This document shows, piece after piece, positions 50,171 through 62,700 of a stretch of 64,000 nt of DNA. The notes under the pieces were generated by a model, which worked only from the letters and a program-made list of their open reading frames with translations, was not told where the DNA came from and did not search any database. Source of the DNA: Megaleporinus macrocephalus. Its lineage: Eukaryota > Chordata > Actinopteri > Characiformes > Anostomidae. Every line of letters begins with the position of its first letter. The stretch's first letter is position 1. A program made the position numbers and the translations under genes. Location of the stretch: positions 19,896,194-19,960,193 of the forward strand of contig CM038703.1 of assembly GCA_021613375.1 (NCBI GenBank), written 5' to 3'.

Positions 50171-53100
50171 GGACGCAGGGATTCAGAGGAATGCAAAGCA
50201 TGCACAAAACAAAGACAAGGCCGTCCAGTATGTAAGACGACGGGAAGCTATTACACCGTGGGTAACGAGCAGAAGGCAGTGAACACAATCCCTAAGGAAG
50301 AAACATGTGTAGCTCGACTATTTGCAAGCCAGCAAATCAAACAGGTGTTTGAGACAGATCAGTTAAGTAAGCCTTAATGCTTGAAGTAATATCAAATGTG
50401 AGAATACTGTGGCTGACATATTACTATTGGAGAAAGCAGGATTTCTCACCTGGCCAGATAACCTAAGCACAAAGTTTGTCTGTCCAATAGGAGCAGAGAT
50501 GGACATTCCTATTCCACACACTCACACTGGACTCAATGATCCATTCTCCTGAGGAAACCTGCTTTGGGTAACATATCACTGCTTCTTACTAGCACAAACA
50601 TCGAATCACCCAAATGGCTTCTTAGCTCCAGACGACACATCCACAGCCCAAAACCACAGTGTGGTGCGGTCACTCCTCTCAGATCCAGGAATTGGTGAGA
50701 GTAACAGGAAAAGGGCAGGGTGCAGTTGGTCCGTCGCGGCTGAGACACCCCCACAGAGCTCTTACTGGGATCTAGAAAGAGCTAATGCATCCCCTACCCA
50801 CCCTAATCAAGACACATCAACATGCTAACTAGGCACACATGCTGACTGACTCTCTGTCTGTGCTCTTGCCGAAGTAGTCTTCCACTTTGATCCTGCGAAT
50901 CACTTGCTGCTAGGATTCTGCCACAACAAACGTGACCTCTGACCCCTGGAAAGTGAAATTAGTCTAAACAGCTCAACTGTGTCTCATGATGACTAAGGCT
51001 AATATTGCTGCCTCCGTCAAGACTTGTTGCTCAAATAGAAAGTTTCAGGCTTCGGAGTTCCCCGCGTTTCACTCTGAGTCATTAATTCACCAACCGCTGC
51101 CGTTTCATTCACTTTCAAAGCCTGCTCTGCAAAACCACAGAGTACAGTAAGCATCCGGTTCCATTTACCCAAACGTGTGGTTCTTACCACAACTTTTGTT
51201 AAGGCACCATCCACGTGTCCTCTTCAGACACTTTGCATGCCGTTGACAAATAACACATCTCTGATTTACTCTGACCTCCTGCAAGCCATGTGATCAAACG
51301 CTGACGAATAAAAGCTGTGTGAGCGCAGGCCTCTTCGAGCTGTGAGGAAAGGGCTGTGTGGGCCATGCTGGTGACCAGCCCACGTGTGCGTCTCATGATG
51401 GAGACAAGCATGCGCTTCCTCTCGGCTTCTAAAAGAGACAGGCAGGCGACGCAATAGGTGTGGGAGGTCAGCATCACAGACATCTCAGCCGCCATGAGTC
51501 AGACAAACCCTAAGACCAGGTCACGCTGCCTGCGTACAGTGTGACATAAAGAGGAGCGAAGGGGTGGACCACCTCCAAGTTGTTCCACATAAATCATGGG
51601 GGCAAAGGTCACTGATGAGTGAATACTGTTCCTACACTAAGCCACGGGCTCGCCAGCAACATAGGAAGTTACTTCTGTTGCTTCTTTTGCTTATTGCACT
51701 TGTTTTACAGCATAGTTTCAGCCCAGCAACAGTTTTTGTTTCTGTGTTTGTCTCTGTCTGTGTGTTCCCATTTCAGAACAAATTCGTCACAGCCACTGCT
51801 CCTCAGAGCCAGGCCAGAAGACAGAATCACATCATGGTCTCATAGGAGGTAGATCCCTCGACATTTAGCAGCAGGGGCTTACGTAGATGGCTTGTGCGTA
51901 ACGGTTTATCTCAAGAGCCAAAGTATTACAATAAACCTAAAAGCCAGCCTCAGCACTAACAAAAATGGAGAGGGCGCTCACTTCACACGTTAACTGGGAC
52001 GGCGGCCCTTTTTAAATTACCCATAAATGGACATGTTTCAGACATAACATACCCAGAGTCTTGTTTCTGACAGAGAAATAATCCGCATTGCTTAGCCTGA
52101 AGGAACCCAGTTCTGTCACCCTTGCAGGGCCCAATGACATCTCTTTTTATCACTTGTGGAAATGAATCACATTATCCAGTTATGACTCACTTTTCCTACG
52201 AGGGCGTAGCTCTAGTACTACCCACCCCACAAAATGGACTATTGTCCAATGTTCCTGAATGTGAACAGTCTGCAGATTTACTGCACAAACTGTTCCATCA
52301 GGGCTTTTGAGTGAGCGGCGCGTACACAAGCTGTTACCTCAGCTACTGTAAAAGCGGCGCGTCTGTGTCCACATATGGAAGCAGCCTATTAATAGTTTAC
52401 CGATATAAACGACGGGTTTGGTTACATGAATAACCGTGTTATTAGGAGCGGCCGAAGCATATCAGCAGGGAAACGATGGCTACGATATAACCTTCTTTTC
52501 GTAAGAAGAGTCTGAAAGAGAGTGAAAAACAGGCAGCGCGAGCGAGCGAGCGCCTCACAGAGCAGAGTGAACTCCCACATCTGACATAACGTCACCCTGA
52601 ACTCTGCCCGCCGCCTGGCCAACCGTGCGCAGCGTATACCAACACAATACCAACACAACAACACAACATTCTCCCAGGATTTCATATCTGTGTATCACTA
52701 CAGCTCAAACGAGAGGTCAGAAGGAGGGTGTGAGCTGGCTGTAATGCCCTTTGTCCCAGAAATCCTACAGGACACACCACGTGTTATTTCCTTATGTCGT
52801 AATATTAAGGGTCGTTTTCTCACGCAGAAAATGTACAGCGAGCAGTAAAGTTTCGCTTAGACCCCCGAAAAAAAGTTGAGAAGTCAAGCTCGCGCTCGAA
52901 CACGCGAACAGGCATGGGTTTTCTTTGTAATACCCGTCATTTCTTTCTTTTTTTTAAAATAAAATAATATGTGCTTTGCGCTGGATATCTGAATTCATGT
53001 AATCAAAGTTTTGCGCTCGAGCGAAATAAACCGACGTAACTCCGCGAGTACGCGCTGCTCACAGCGCTGTTTGTCAGGTCTCGAGTTCACGCACGTGTCC

Positions 53101-53342
53101 ACACATTAAAGAGCTTTTTACCACAAAAAATATTTTCTGAACTTTAAAACATGTTCAGTTTTCTAATGTACAGAGGTGAACGTGCTGAGAGGGGAGAAAT
53201 TAAGTATTTTTTAAAAATCCCAAAACTGCACCCCAGAATGATCTCGAACGGGCTCCGCTCCGTCAGCATGAGAACATCAGCGATTTCGAGAGGAATTTCA
53301 AAACATCTCCAAACAGAAAAAAGAGCCTTACCACCACCTTAC

Positions 53343-53560
53343 CTCGTGAGCGCGGAATTTCTTGCCGGGAGCGCGCACTCCTGATATGGGGGTTTATCCT
53401 AGAGCGAGGGGTTTGCCGCGGCTCGTCGCAGTTTTTCGGGTTTGAGAGTCCCGCAGCCGAGCCGAAACGGAACCGCCAACTACATTAAACTACAAAAACA
53501 ACAACAGTGTACCAACATTCCACTCTCCGCTTCCGCAAGCACGCGCGTCACCGGCTCCTC
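53343..53560 (-). other. mafk: Probable non-coding first exon of mafk (5' end approximate)
   Basis: On the minus strand CACGAG|GTAAGGTGG is a strong donor (GT at 53342-53341) at the edge of a CpG-rich stretch of about 700 bp. No in-frame coding start is needed here because the ATG lies in the exon at 43243-43167. The resulting intron of about 10 kb matches the small-Maf pattern of a distant untranslated exon. The start is estimated from motif positions. Confidence 0.5.
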
Positions 53561-53594
53561 GTGACCGCCCCCTCCATTCATGAAAATAACTTTG

Positions 53595-53608
53595 TGCTGA
53601 CGTCAGCC
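53595..53608. promoter_or_regulatory. CRE-type Maf recognition element (C-MARE) at the mafk promoter
   Basis: TGCTGACGTCAGCC matches the 14-bp palindromic C-MARE TGCTGACGTCAGCA at 13 of 14 positions and contains a perfect CRE (TGACGTCA). It lies just upstream of the presumed minus-strand mafk exon 1. An E2F-like GCGGGAAA (53611-53618) and a CCAAT (53687-53691) are adjacent. Feedback by Maf or CREB/ATF factors is an inference. Confidence 0.6.
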
Positions 53609-53949
53609 AGGCGGGAAAAAACTAGGGAGGCCAGAAATAGACGCAGCTGGTGAATTCTTTCAGAGAGATGGCGAAATGAAATCTAGCCAATGATGGAATA
53701 TTGATTGTGTGTACGCAAAGCGAGACGAGGACACGCTAACAACGTAAATTCAAACCTCTTTAAAAATAAAAAAAACGTTAGTCTGCCAGCAGCTTTTGTC
53801 TGCTGGTCTCGTTGATACGTCTTGTCTCGTTACCGCTGAATCGTCAGAAGAACTGATAACGAGGGAAATGGCGTGCTTACACTTCTAAACTTATAGTCTG
53901 TGTAGGTTTTTTTTGGTGCGTTGGTGTGGTATTAATAAAAAGGAGCCGA

Positions 53950-53964
53950 CAGCGCCCTCTGTCT
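53950..53964 (-). promoter_or_regulatory. CTCF-like motif upstream of the mafk promoter
   Basis: CAGCGCCCTCTGTCT is the reverse of AGACAGAGGGCGCTG, a good CTCF core on the minus strand. Confidence 0.4.
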
Positions 53965-54460
53965 GACACTGCTAGTGTGGAAAGTTGTAATAACATGGCT
54001 GTTGGAAATGCCTGCCATTTTTTCTGAGGCGACTGCATTCCACATCTCTAGAACTGCGTACATTGCAAGACAAGGAAAGTCAGCATTATTAAAACCTCAG
54101 ATGTATCATATATCAAACATTTCCTCGCCACTGAATTGACTTTTCAAGGGTTTTACTTTGCGGAGGCTACAGTTTTTCTGCAACCATTTGGCTTATTATC
54201 CAGTAACTACATGGAAAGCAATGCAAACAGTTTTAGGAGTGAGGGATGGAAGTCACCAGTGGCTCCTGTTTATTTAAGGGGTTAAAGCAATAAGATTTCC
54301 TTTAGCAAATACTGGATCAAACCCGATTAGCAAATAGATACTAAATTGCCATCTCACTTCCCTCCAAAGGAACTGAGTAAGTGTATTCTGGATTCACTGC
54401 GGCTGGAGGCATGATGCCAAGTTAGGCTGGCTCATTCTTTACTTCTACTGAACAGTCCTG

Positions 54461-54475
54461 CTGCTGAGTGACTCA
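54461..54475. promoter_or_regulatory. AP-1/MARE-like site upstream of mafk
   Basis: CTGCTGAGTGACTCA joins a T-MARE left half (TGCTGAGT) to a perfect AP-1 heptamer TGACTCA at 54469-54475. It lies about 0.9 kb upstream of the presumed mafk promoter. Function is not shown. Confidence 0.3.
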
Positions 54476-56106
54476 ACACACGTGCATTTTCCTCTTAGGA
54501 GACATATGGATCTAATCGCATGCTGGTGTGCTGGGTTCCTTCATGCACATCATGAGTCGAGTGCAAGTTGGCGGCGTGAGCCGATGAGCAATTGTGTACA
54601 CGTTTTGGGTGGCGTTTGCCCCAGAGTGATTAGAAACCCTTGCATATCTCAGCGGGACGAGGAAAGATCAATTTACAGTCAAACAAGCGTCCGGGAGGCT
54701 TTTAGATTGTTTAAAAAATGTGACTGGCTGTCCTGAGCAGGCCCAAAAACAGGCCTGGTAGCACAACTATCATTAAATCACAGAACTAGCAGAAGAATTC
54801 CCAAAAGCTGTGGCACTGGGCCTTCAGATAGTATCCAGAGCTACAGCACCGTTGAAGTGTATCCACGTTATATGAGAAAAAAACAAGAGCAGAAATGTAA
54901 ATCACTGTGAAATTATAAGGTTAAGTGGGAGAGTTCCCAGTGTTTTGAACATTTTTCCTCAATAACACTGAGTCATAACCGCATATGAGTGGTTTTGGGA
55001 GAAAGAGCTTATTTGCAAAATACTTCTGCAGGTTTATGGACTTCCCTTGTGACACTGCCTTTAAATTTGGAGCATTGACTAAGCATTCCACTGACCTCAT
55101 CGAAATATGCCTAATATGAAAAAACACTTTATGTAACAAGTCGGTGTGGCGCAGACAGATGGTGGAGCCCTCGTTTCGTGCATGGCCGCTTTCAGTTACT
55201 CTCCGTTATCAAGAGTGGGGGATAATGCTTACCTTAGGACACTATTTAAAAGGGCGATTACATCCGAACCACATGTTGCATTTGCTTTTAATATCCCTTC
55301 CTTGAATAGATCTGTGTGGGGAGAAAAGCAGAAATGCTGTGGTTGGCTCGCAGTAATGTGTGAGTGGCACATACAGTATGATGTTATTTCTGGTTTCGGG
55401 CAGCTCTCAGAGAGAAGGCCGAATGCGTGTCCCATTCTCAATGCTTTCTCAGGACAGAGGGATCCGTTTCCATGCAGCATACGTGCAACTGTAGCTACCT
55501 TTTTTATCACAGGGGTCAGGTTACAAGCACATGTTGTTTTCAGCGAGGCCTTTACTGTGTGTGCTCTGTGGTGTTCTCTTCTGGGTGAAAGTTCTGTTTT
55601 CTTTTGTCTGGCAGGCACAAGTAATGTCTGTTTCCATGCCTGACATCATTTTGTAATGTGAGGATTCTTGGAAACCTTATTCCTTGCAGTTCCCTAAGCA
55701 CTCCAGTGTGGCAACAGTGCCACCCAGCACTGTTTCATTTACCAGAAACTGTTTCAGATGTGAATGCATGTGTCATTTTATTTGTGTGCTGTTATTTGGA
55801 AAAAAAAACCTCTGTCTTGATGCTGTAATGACTCGCAATGCTTCGCAAGAAAACAGCCTCATTCAGTTTCTCCTAAAGCGCTTAGGTCATGTTTTATCCA
55901 ACATGAGGTAAATGTAATCCATTGAAAGACGACTGCTGAGTAATGTGTAAAAAACACATGGGCAGCTCTTGGGAACATTTAGTACAGGGTTATTACAATA
56001 TGATCCTCTGTTTACTAAGCATCAGTTAACAGGGTGAAAGAGTGTACCCTTAAAATTCTTAACAGAAATAAATAAATGTACAGCTTTTTTGCAGAAGTAT
56101 GGATTT

Positions 56107-56108
<2 letters not shown>

Positions 56109-56170
<62 letters not shown>
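56109..56170. repeat. (TA)31 microsatellite
   Basis: 62 bp of uninterrupted TA in the mafk-ints1 interval; prone to length change and to assembly error. Confidence 0.92.
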
Positions 56171-56172
<2 letters not shown>

Positions 56173-56433
56173 AGTTTTTAATTTGTATATTACACTTCCT
56201 CTGCATCCCTCTGCTTCAATAGTTTGACAGAATTTACAAATTTGTATCATATTTTTCTATTACTTGTCTCTCACTACAGCATCTATCACAGCAGTACACT
56301 GTGAGTGAATAAACCAGAATAAAACAGCTACATTTTGGGGAAGATGATCACCAGCAGGTTGGTAAAATTATATTAACCAATAATATTATGTTTAGTCTCT
56401 GATGGTATGAATTCTGCTTTCTGATTCATTTGA

Positions 56434-56490
<57 letters not shown>
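56434..56490. repeat. (ATT)19 microsatellite
   Basis: 57 bp of perfect ATT repeats, 263 nt after the TA tract. Confidence 0.92.
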
Positions 56491-57479
56491 GATTGCTCGT
56501 GAAGTAAAAAAAAAATCCAAAATAATCAGGTTACACGTTTTGGTTAACCCTAAAACAAAATTAACCACCAGCTACACAATCTTTAACATCCTGTAGGGGT
56601 CAGGATTGTTATTAAGTCTGTTATTAGTATGTAGATCACATGGCATGCCTCAGGTTATCTGTCATCATTTAGTCAGCCTGTTCAGAAATCACCCGAGCCG
56701 CCAATAGTGCAGGATTAAAGTTAAATTAATATATATGAATCACAGTTATCAATATATAATTATTAATACAGATTATTTTCACTTAAACAATGACAAATTC
56801 ATAAAACTAATTATAACTATTGTCTTAAGATGATGAAGAAAAAATGTCGCCCGGGGTGTTATTCAGCATCTTTTGAAAAGGATGTATCCTCCAGAGATAC
56901 ACTGACACTTTAGGGAGAGAAAATAGGTCAATGTAGTTTCAAGAATGAAGATGTTAACATTCTGTGCAAAAAAACAAAAACAAACAAAAAACAAATATTA
57001 TTGTTCACAGGTATGAACTTTATGACAGTATAACCAAGAAAGACTGGAATGGAACAGGAACAGTAAAGGAATGAGAGCAAGAATAAGAGGGATGGAGATG
57101 GGTCCCTGCAAGCTCTTAAAGGGACCCTGACTGTTAAGACATATAGGCCCCAATGTGGCGCAGTACCATTCTAATATGTTGTATAAACCAAGCAAGATAC
57201 TTTATTAATAATTATTAAAAATAGACTAAATCCTTTTACTAGTCTAAAAATCCCACTTAGCTCTAATATATCACTCAGCCTGTCCAGCGTTAGCTACAGC
57301 ATGACATCACTTTTTAGATTGACACATTTTCTGTAGGACTGAGTTTAATGCGACAGTAGTGGCCTACTAGTAGAGGAATTTAGTCATTTTGTGATGTTTT
57401 ATGTAACAAACAAAACGTTTCTATGTCCTATTTCAATAGTATTGGACATATACAGTGTAGGCCTGTAACATTTATGATC

Positions 57480-57629
57480 AGTGATGAGCTCTACCCTGTC
57501 TCATCCACGCCTGTTCAATTCCTGTACAACAGGGGGCAGCACACAACTCTGGAAGCGCCAAACAAGCGTCCAGTATTACCGAGAAAAAGAAAAACGCTCT
57601 ATTATGGAACAGCGGCTGTGAAACACAAA
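57480..57629 (+). other. ints1: Possible non-coding first exon and promoter of ints1
   Basis: A donor CACAAA|GTAAGT is at 57630. The preceding stretch has an E2F-like GCGCCAAA (57555-57562) and a CTCF-like AACAGGGGGCAGCA (57528-57541). The ints1 start codon exon begins with an acceptor at about 59641, so an upstream exon is required. The 5' limit is a guess. Confidence 0.35.
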
Positions 57630-57885
57630 GTAAGTCCTTGTTTTGGAAAGCGGCGGTGTAGATCAGTAAATACGACCTATATGTCTGAATATAACGTATG
57701 GAGATGTTAGTCACTGAAACCAGCTCATAGAACTGTTGTTTATTAGGAAAGGAGGGTTCGCTTGATAAGGTAGCTCAAGGTAATGCTAACTAGCTAAACC
57801 ACTCAAATGAGGATAAACCCGTAAAACACAGACTCAGAACTAGTTGCTGCAAAAGCTCAGCTGCTTGCTTTCTGATTCGAATCGC

Positions 57886-57945
57886 CCGTTCCACCTTAAA
57901 TGGTGCAGCAGTTACATTGGGGCTTCCTCATTTAAGGTGGGACGG
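57886..57945. mobile_element. 60-bp hairpin MITE near the ints1 5' end
   Basis: CCGTTCCACCTTAAATG (57886-57902) is inverted as CATTTAAGGTGGGACGG (57929-57945) with one mismatch over 17 bp and a 26-nt spacer. Same family as the cluster at 31460. Confidence 0.6.
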
Positions 57946-58841
57946 CTGATTGGAATAAGAAGCTAACTTCAGCCACGTCTTTCCTCAGGTTTACTCTCAA
58001 TACGGAGCCAATACGGAGGTATTTAATCTTAAGATTATTTATTGCTTACTTCAAACATGACAGTTTCAGACACCTGACTACTGAAATGAAAGGATCGCCG
58101 TTCCTGGTATTGACACTTCGCCCCCAAAGCTGTGCAGCTCTTCTTCACTTCACTGGATGACAGTTTTGTTTCTACAGAGAAAAACGTTCGGTCTGTTTAA
58201 CTGTTTCAATCTTGGTTTAAATATCCCAGAATAATAATCACAGTTAGAAGCGTTCTTCTGTTTAACCCATTTGCCAGAATTTCCAAGGACCTTGTTTGAA
58301 ACGATGTATTTTAGCAGATTCAAGCACGAATGTACACACTTGATGTAAAAGCTGTAAAGCAGTGCTTCCAGCTCCACTCCTAGTTTAAGACCCCCGGTTC
58401 GAGGTAGGTTAGGGATAGAAAACTGTTAAACTCATCCTAGAGATGAAACGGTATGAAAATTTCACAGTTATAGTGACCAGATTTATCACTGTGCCAGTAT
58501 TATCGTGCTGGAAATGTTCAGAAAGCACTGAAACACACACTGATGTAATTTCATCAAGTTTTGTTTTGAAAAGCACAAATAAAATTAGCTGTACTTTTTG
58601 TTTGTGTAAACATTGTGTAAACAGTACCAACCTAATGTGAAGCAAATGTGCAGTAACATTAAAGAGGGTATCATGACAGATTTGAATGGTTAAGTGTGAA
58701 AGTGCTCAGATGTTTTATTGTGATTTGTGTTATTATTACTCTTTTATTGCGTTCTATTGACAGACAGACTCAATTTATTAATATATAAATTAATATATAT
58801 CTATATTAAGACTGTCTTCTACTCATAGTTTAGTGTTTTTA

Positions 58842-58926
58842 CGTTCCACTTTAAATTGTCCAGCAGTCGTGCTCTGGCGTCTCAGGTGTTATAATAAAAA
58901 GTGCTGCACCATTAAAGGAGGAATGG
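58842..58926. mobile_element. MITE of the same family, older copy
   Basis: CGTTCCACTTTAAATTGTCC at the left is inverted as CACCATTAAAGGAGGAATGG at the right, with CAGCAG/CTGCA inner ends also paired. It lies in the probable ints1 first intron. Confidence 0.45.
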
Positions 58927-59670
58927 AAATATTTAAACAAAAAGCTGGCGAAGAAGAGTTTTAATGCTGGTAGGCTTTTGTTTTGTATCAGGGTAATGAT
59001 ACAATATCATCGAGTTTTGTGTACAGAGCTAACTACAAAAAATTAAAGAAAGATCCTGAAAAAGTCTCCACTCAATGGAACTCATTTCCTATAAAGTCAC
59101 AGGCGGTGGACTTTCTTTGCAGCCAGTTTCTTTGTAAACGTCTCCATCTAAAGTTAAGTTTCCTATTTTGGTTTTTACTCTCATAATAAAAAAAAAAAAA
59201 AAAAGAAAAACAACCACACTTCAGACATGCTTCTGTTAGACGGTTAAAAGATCTGTCGCTGGGTGCCACCATGTTTACTCTGATAGAAAATTTAACTCAT
59301 GTTGCATGTTATGCGCCTGCAGCTAACTTAGGTTGATTCTGGATGGTGTTAAATGTGAGTTTTCAAAGCTCAGAATCAACCAAAGTTTTAATTATATGTA
59401 AAGTTTGAAATGGTGATATTAACTACTAATACAAATCTGAAAGTTTCTAAATCAGATATTTTTGAATTTATATATTTTCACTAATACAAAGTACCGTAGG
59501 GAGGGGGGATGGTATCCCCAATACTAGGGTAGAGAACCGCTGCTCTACTTGCTTTATTAACTAACATGACCTAATTTTCTGGTTATTGACCAAGGATTCT
59601 GCATTAACTCTGTTTCACACTACGTTGTTTGTGTTCAGCAGATCTCGGCGGTTGAGCTTCATTGTGGGCC

Positions 59671-59725
59671 ATGAATCGGCCAAAGCCGACCAGCATTAGG
59701 CGCCCTAGTGGCGCCAAACCATCAG
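59671..59725 (+). CDS. ints1: ints1 coding exon 1 (residues 1-18)
   Basis: The ATG at 59671 has context GGGCCATGA. The exon starts at about 59642 after TTCAGCAG (a NAGNAG acceptor) and ends CATCAG|GTATGT. It encodes MNRPKPTSIRRPSGAKPS (human MNRAKPTTVRRPS). Confidence 0.93.
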
Positions 59726-62700
59726 GTATGTGGTATACATTGGCGATACAAATATAGTGAAATTGTATAATTTGTGTTACAATCTCCCTCTTCCTCTGCT
59801 GCTTAGGTCACCCACCACCAGGAGACTTCATTGCTTTGGGGGCCAAAAGCCAAGCCAGTGAGACAAAAGCTAATCCAGCACTACTGAAACCAGCTTCTGC
59901 CGGTTTGCCAGCGGATCGCAAGAGAGAGGCCTCCTCTGCTTTGCCCTCCTCTTCAGGCCTGTCCAGCCTCGCCAAGCGGCCTAAACACTCTGCCACCCCG
60001 CCCAGTGCGCTTTCTCGTCTGGCTGAAGTAGCAGCTGTAGACAAAAGGGCAATATCGCCTTCCATCAAAGAGCCTTCTGTTGTGCCCATTGAAGGTGAGG
60101 CATCATAGGGTTTGAATGATTTGGTCTTAGGCTGCGTTATATGATTTTGTGGGCAACAGCGACTGTTAAGTTAGTTGAACATTTGCAGAAGTGGTACATT
60201 ATGAAAGAAGATATAGTTTTTTTAGTGTACATTGTTTCTGTGATGTCATGGAAATGAACTTATTTACATATACAGCCTACAGCTATTTAGTCCATCCATG
60301 TCACAGGGGGCGTTTCAGGCCAAAGGGCTCTGTGAATGAAAGACTATATGGGTCAGCCAACCAGAACAGAGGTTATTTACCCTTTAAAGACACAGTAACA
60401 AAAACAGCCTGTTTAATTCTAACGTTCTAACAGACAGTGTGCCTCATGGAGGTGTGAGAATGAACATCCCATGTCTTCTGCGCATGCCCCTTTTAAACCT
60501 CAGTGTTTGTAAACAATCAGCATCTCACTTCATCCTCTTGCCTCCCAGCTTTATATCATTACGAAGTAACAACAAGCAGCATGTTTATAGTCAGAATTTT
60601 CTTTTATTCAAATTATGTTGAAATTGGGATTAGTGTGCACAGAAATTAAAAGGGGTCAGAGAAACACATAAGAAATGTGTAAGATATGAGTTTTCTAATA
60701 TTTGATGGAAAGCTATTTCAAAGTTTAGGTACTATATTAAAATAATGTTGCACCAGCTTAGATGACTTCTCGTTTGCTGTGAACCTGCAAAAGTGTCCTG
60801 GATGGGCTATAATGCTTTAAAACTATGCCAGAGTCATTAAGAGCTTTAAATGATTTGCTGTAATCTGAACTAGTTGGGACTTAGAAAGGCCGCAGGACAA
60901 CCGGCCAGTAACACAGGAGTTTAATACTAGTTATGAGCATGAATTCATTTTTCATTGTCTTGTAAAGTGGAAAAAGCTTAATTTGTAGATGTTTCTATAG
61001 CAATACAGTGCACATTCTAGTTATGCTATACGCAGCAAAAGTTACATTAAGGCTTTTAACCTTAACCCTAATTAAAAAACAATGAGGTCATAAAATCTAC
61101 AGTCTCATTCTGAGCAGACTTCAGACCTGACAGTGGAATCTGTTTAATCAGAGTATAGTAGGTGGAAGTTCATGGTGATCCATGATGAGTTGTATGTCTT
61201 TATATCCTGTAGTTACAGAATTTGATTACAGACAAAGAATAAGAAAAAAAAGAATGGCAGCAAAATGAGGTGACGGTAGTTCGGCCTTTGTTAAGTACAA
61301 TATAAGATTTGACTATTTAAACACTAGCAAGTTATTCGTTAATATTTAATTACTGATCAGTATTCAAAAGGTCTATCTCTTCAGTTATTAATTCACTTAT
61401 TCACTTATTAATATCTTAAACTCTTTATATCTTAAAGTTTGCTGTGTAGTAAAACACTCTGTGATGTTTTTGCAGTTCCTCCTGCCGTACTCCTGGATGA
61501 GATTGAGGCGGCAGAGTCTGATGGCAATGATGAACGCATTGAGGGAGTGCTGTGTGGGGCTGTCAAGCAGCTGAAGATGAATCGGGCCAAACCTGACATC
61601 ACTCTGTACCTCAGCCTCATGTTTCTGGCCAAAATCAAGCCCAACGTTTTTGCTACAGAAGGCGTGATAGAGGTTGGCACCTCTGTGTTTTTTTTACTTG
61701 TACTATTTATTTTTACTGAGGATCAGCCAGTTTATTTTTCTTTGTGTGTTGGGACAGGCCCTGTGCAGCCTTCTTCGGCGTGACGCCTCCATTAATTTCA
61801 AGGCTAAGGGGAACAGCCTGGTCTCTGTTCTTGCCTGCAACTTACTGATGGCAGCCTACGAAGAGGATGAAAACTGGCCTGAGATCTTTGTAAAAGTGAG
61901 ATACAGATCTAGTCTATTTATATATATATATGTCACCGTATATCAATTAATATGATTTGTAAATATAATTTTGGTTTGGTTCAGGTTTACATTGAAGACT
62001 CTCTTGGGGAGCGAATCTGGGTTGATAGCTCCCACTGTAAAACATTTGTAGACAACATTCAGACTGCTTTTACCACCAAGATGCCCCCAAAGAGTATGCT
62101 GATTCAGACCGAAACTGGTCGCACTGGAGGAGATCTCAGCGCAGGTATGCTTTAAGGAGAGGTTTTTTTTGTCCCCTTCATAGAGTATTGTTGTGTACTA
62201 GTAAGGGGTGTGTTTAAAAAATGTATTTTTCGATTCAAATCGATCTTCATTTAAATAATCTGATATCAATTCGTATAAACCCGAGATCGATCTTTAAAAT
62301 GAGCATTCCAGCCCCCCCTGCCCGCCCCCCCTCCTGTATTCATTTTGGTTAGCTGAGCGGAAGTTCTAACACAAAGGCGGAAGAAACACACGCTTCAAAG
62401 TGGGTGTGGCGAAATACAGTGAATATAAAAATATAAACACTAATGTTTTTAGTAAAGTGTTCCTTGTACATTTACCACAGTAGTTCTCTGAAAATCTCTT
62501 TTCATATTCAAACAAAACGTATTATTGTAGCTGAAATATCCCTAAATGAATCAATATTGAATTGAAGCGAATAGAATCGGAAATCAAATTGAATTGGGAC
62601 TTTGTGAATCGGGATCGAATCCATCCAGGAAATCAGTGGTGATACCCATACTAGTAATGTCCATTGCTGTTTTTAGGTAACAGCCCTCATCCCTCAACTC

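Larger units (their letters stand above)
43244..53342 (-). other. mafk: mafk upstream intron (probable)
   Basis: About 10.1 kb between the candidate untranslated exon and the ATG exon. Contains the CTCF-like motif, the Tc1 derivative at 45128 and the GC-rich island at 49735. No other gene recognised on either strand. Confidence 0.5.
53700..57470. other. mafk-ints1 intergenic interval
   Basis: Holds a CTCF-like motif, an AP-1/MARE-like site and two long microsatellites. A 165-codon plus-strand frame at 55146-55643 overlaps a 129-codon minus-strand frame; neither resembles a known protein. Confidence 0.5.

Noticed and set aside
51199..51495. 98-codon minus-strand frame starting MAAEMSVMLTSHTYC
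   Set aside because: It looks protein-like but matches nothing I recognise, lies inside the mafk upstream intron, and a CNE or chance is more likely.
55146..55643. 165-codon plus-strand frame between mafk and ints1
   Set aside because: No recognisable motif, an overlapping open frame on the other strand, and a frame of this length is expected once or twice by chance in six frames of 64 kb.
59808..60089. 93-codon minus-strand frame
   Set aside because: Antisense shadow of ints1 coding exon 2.
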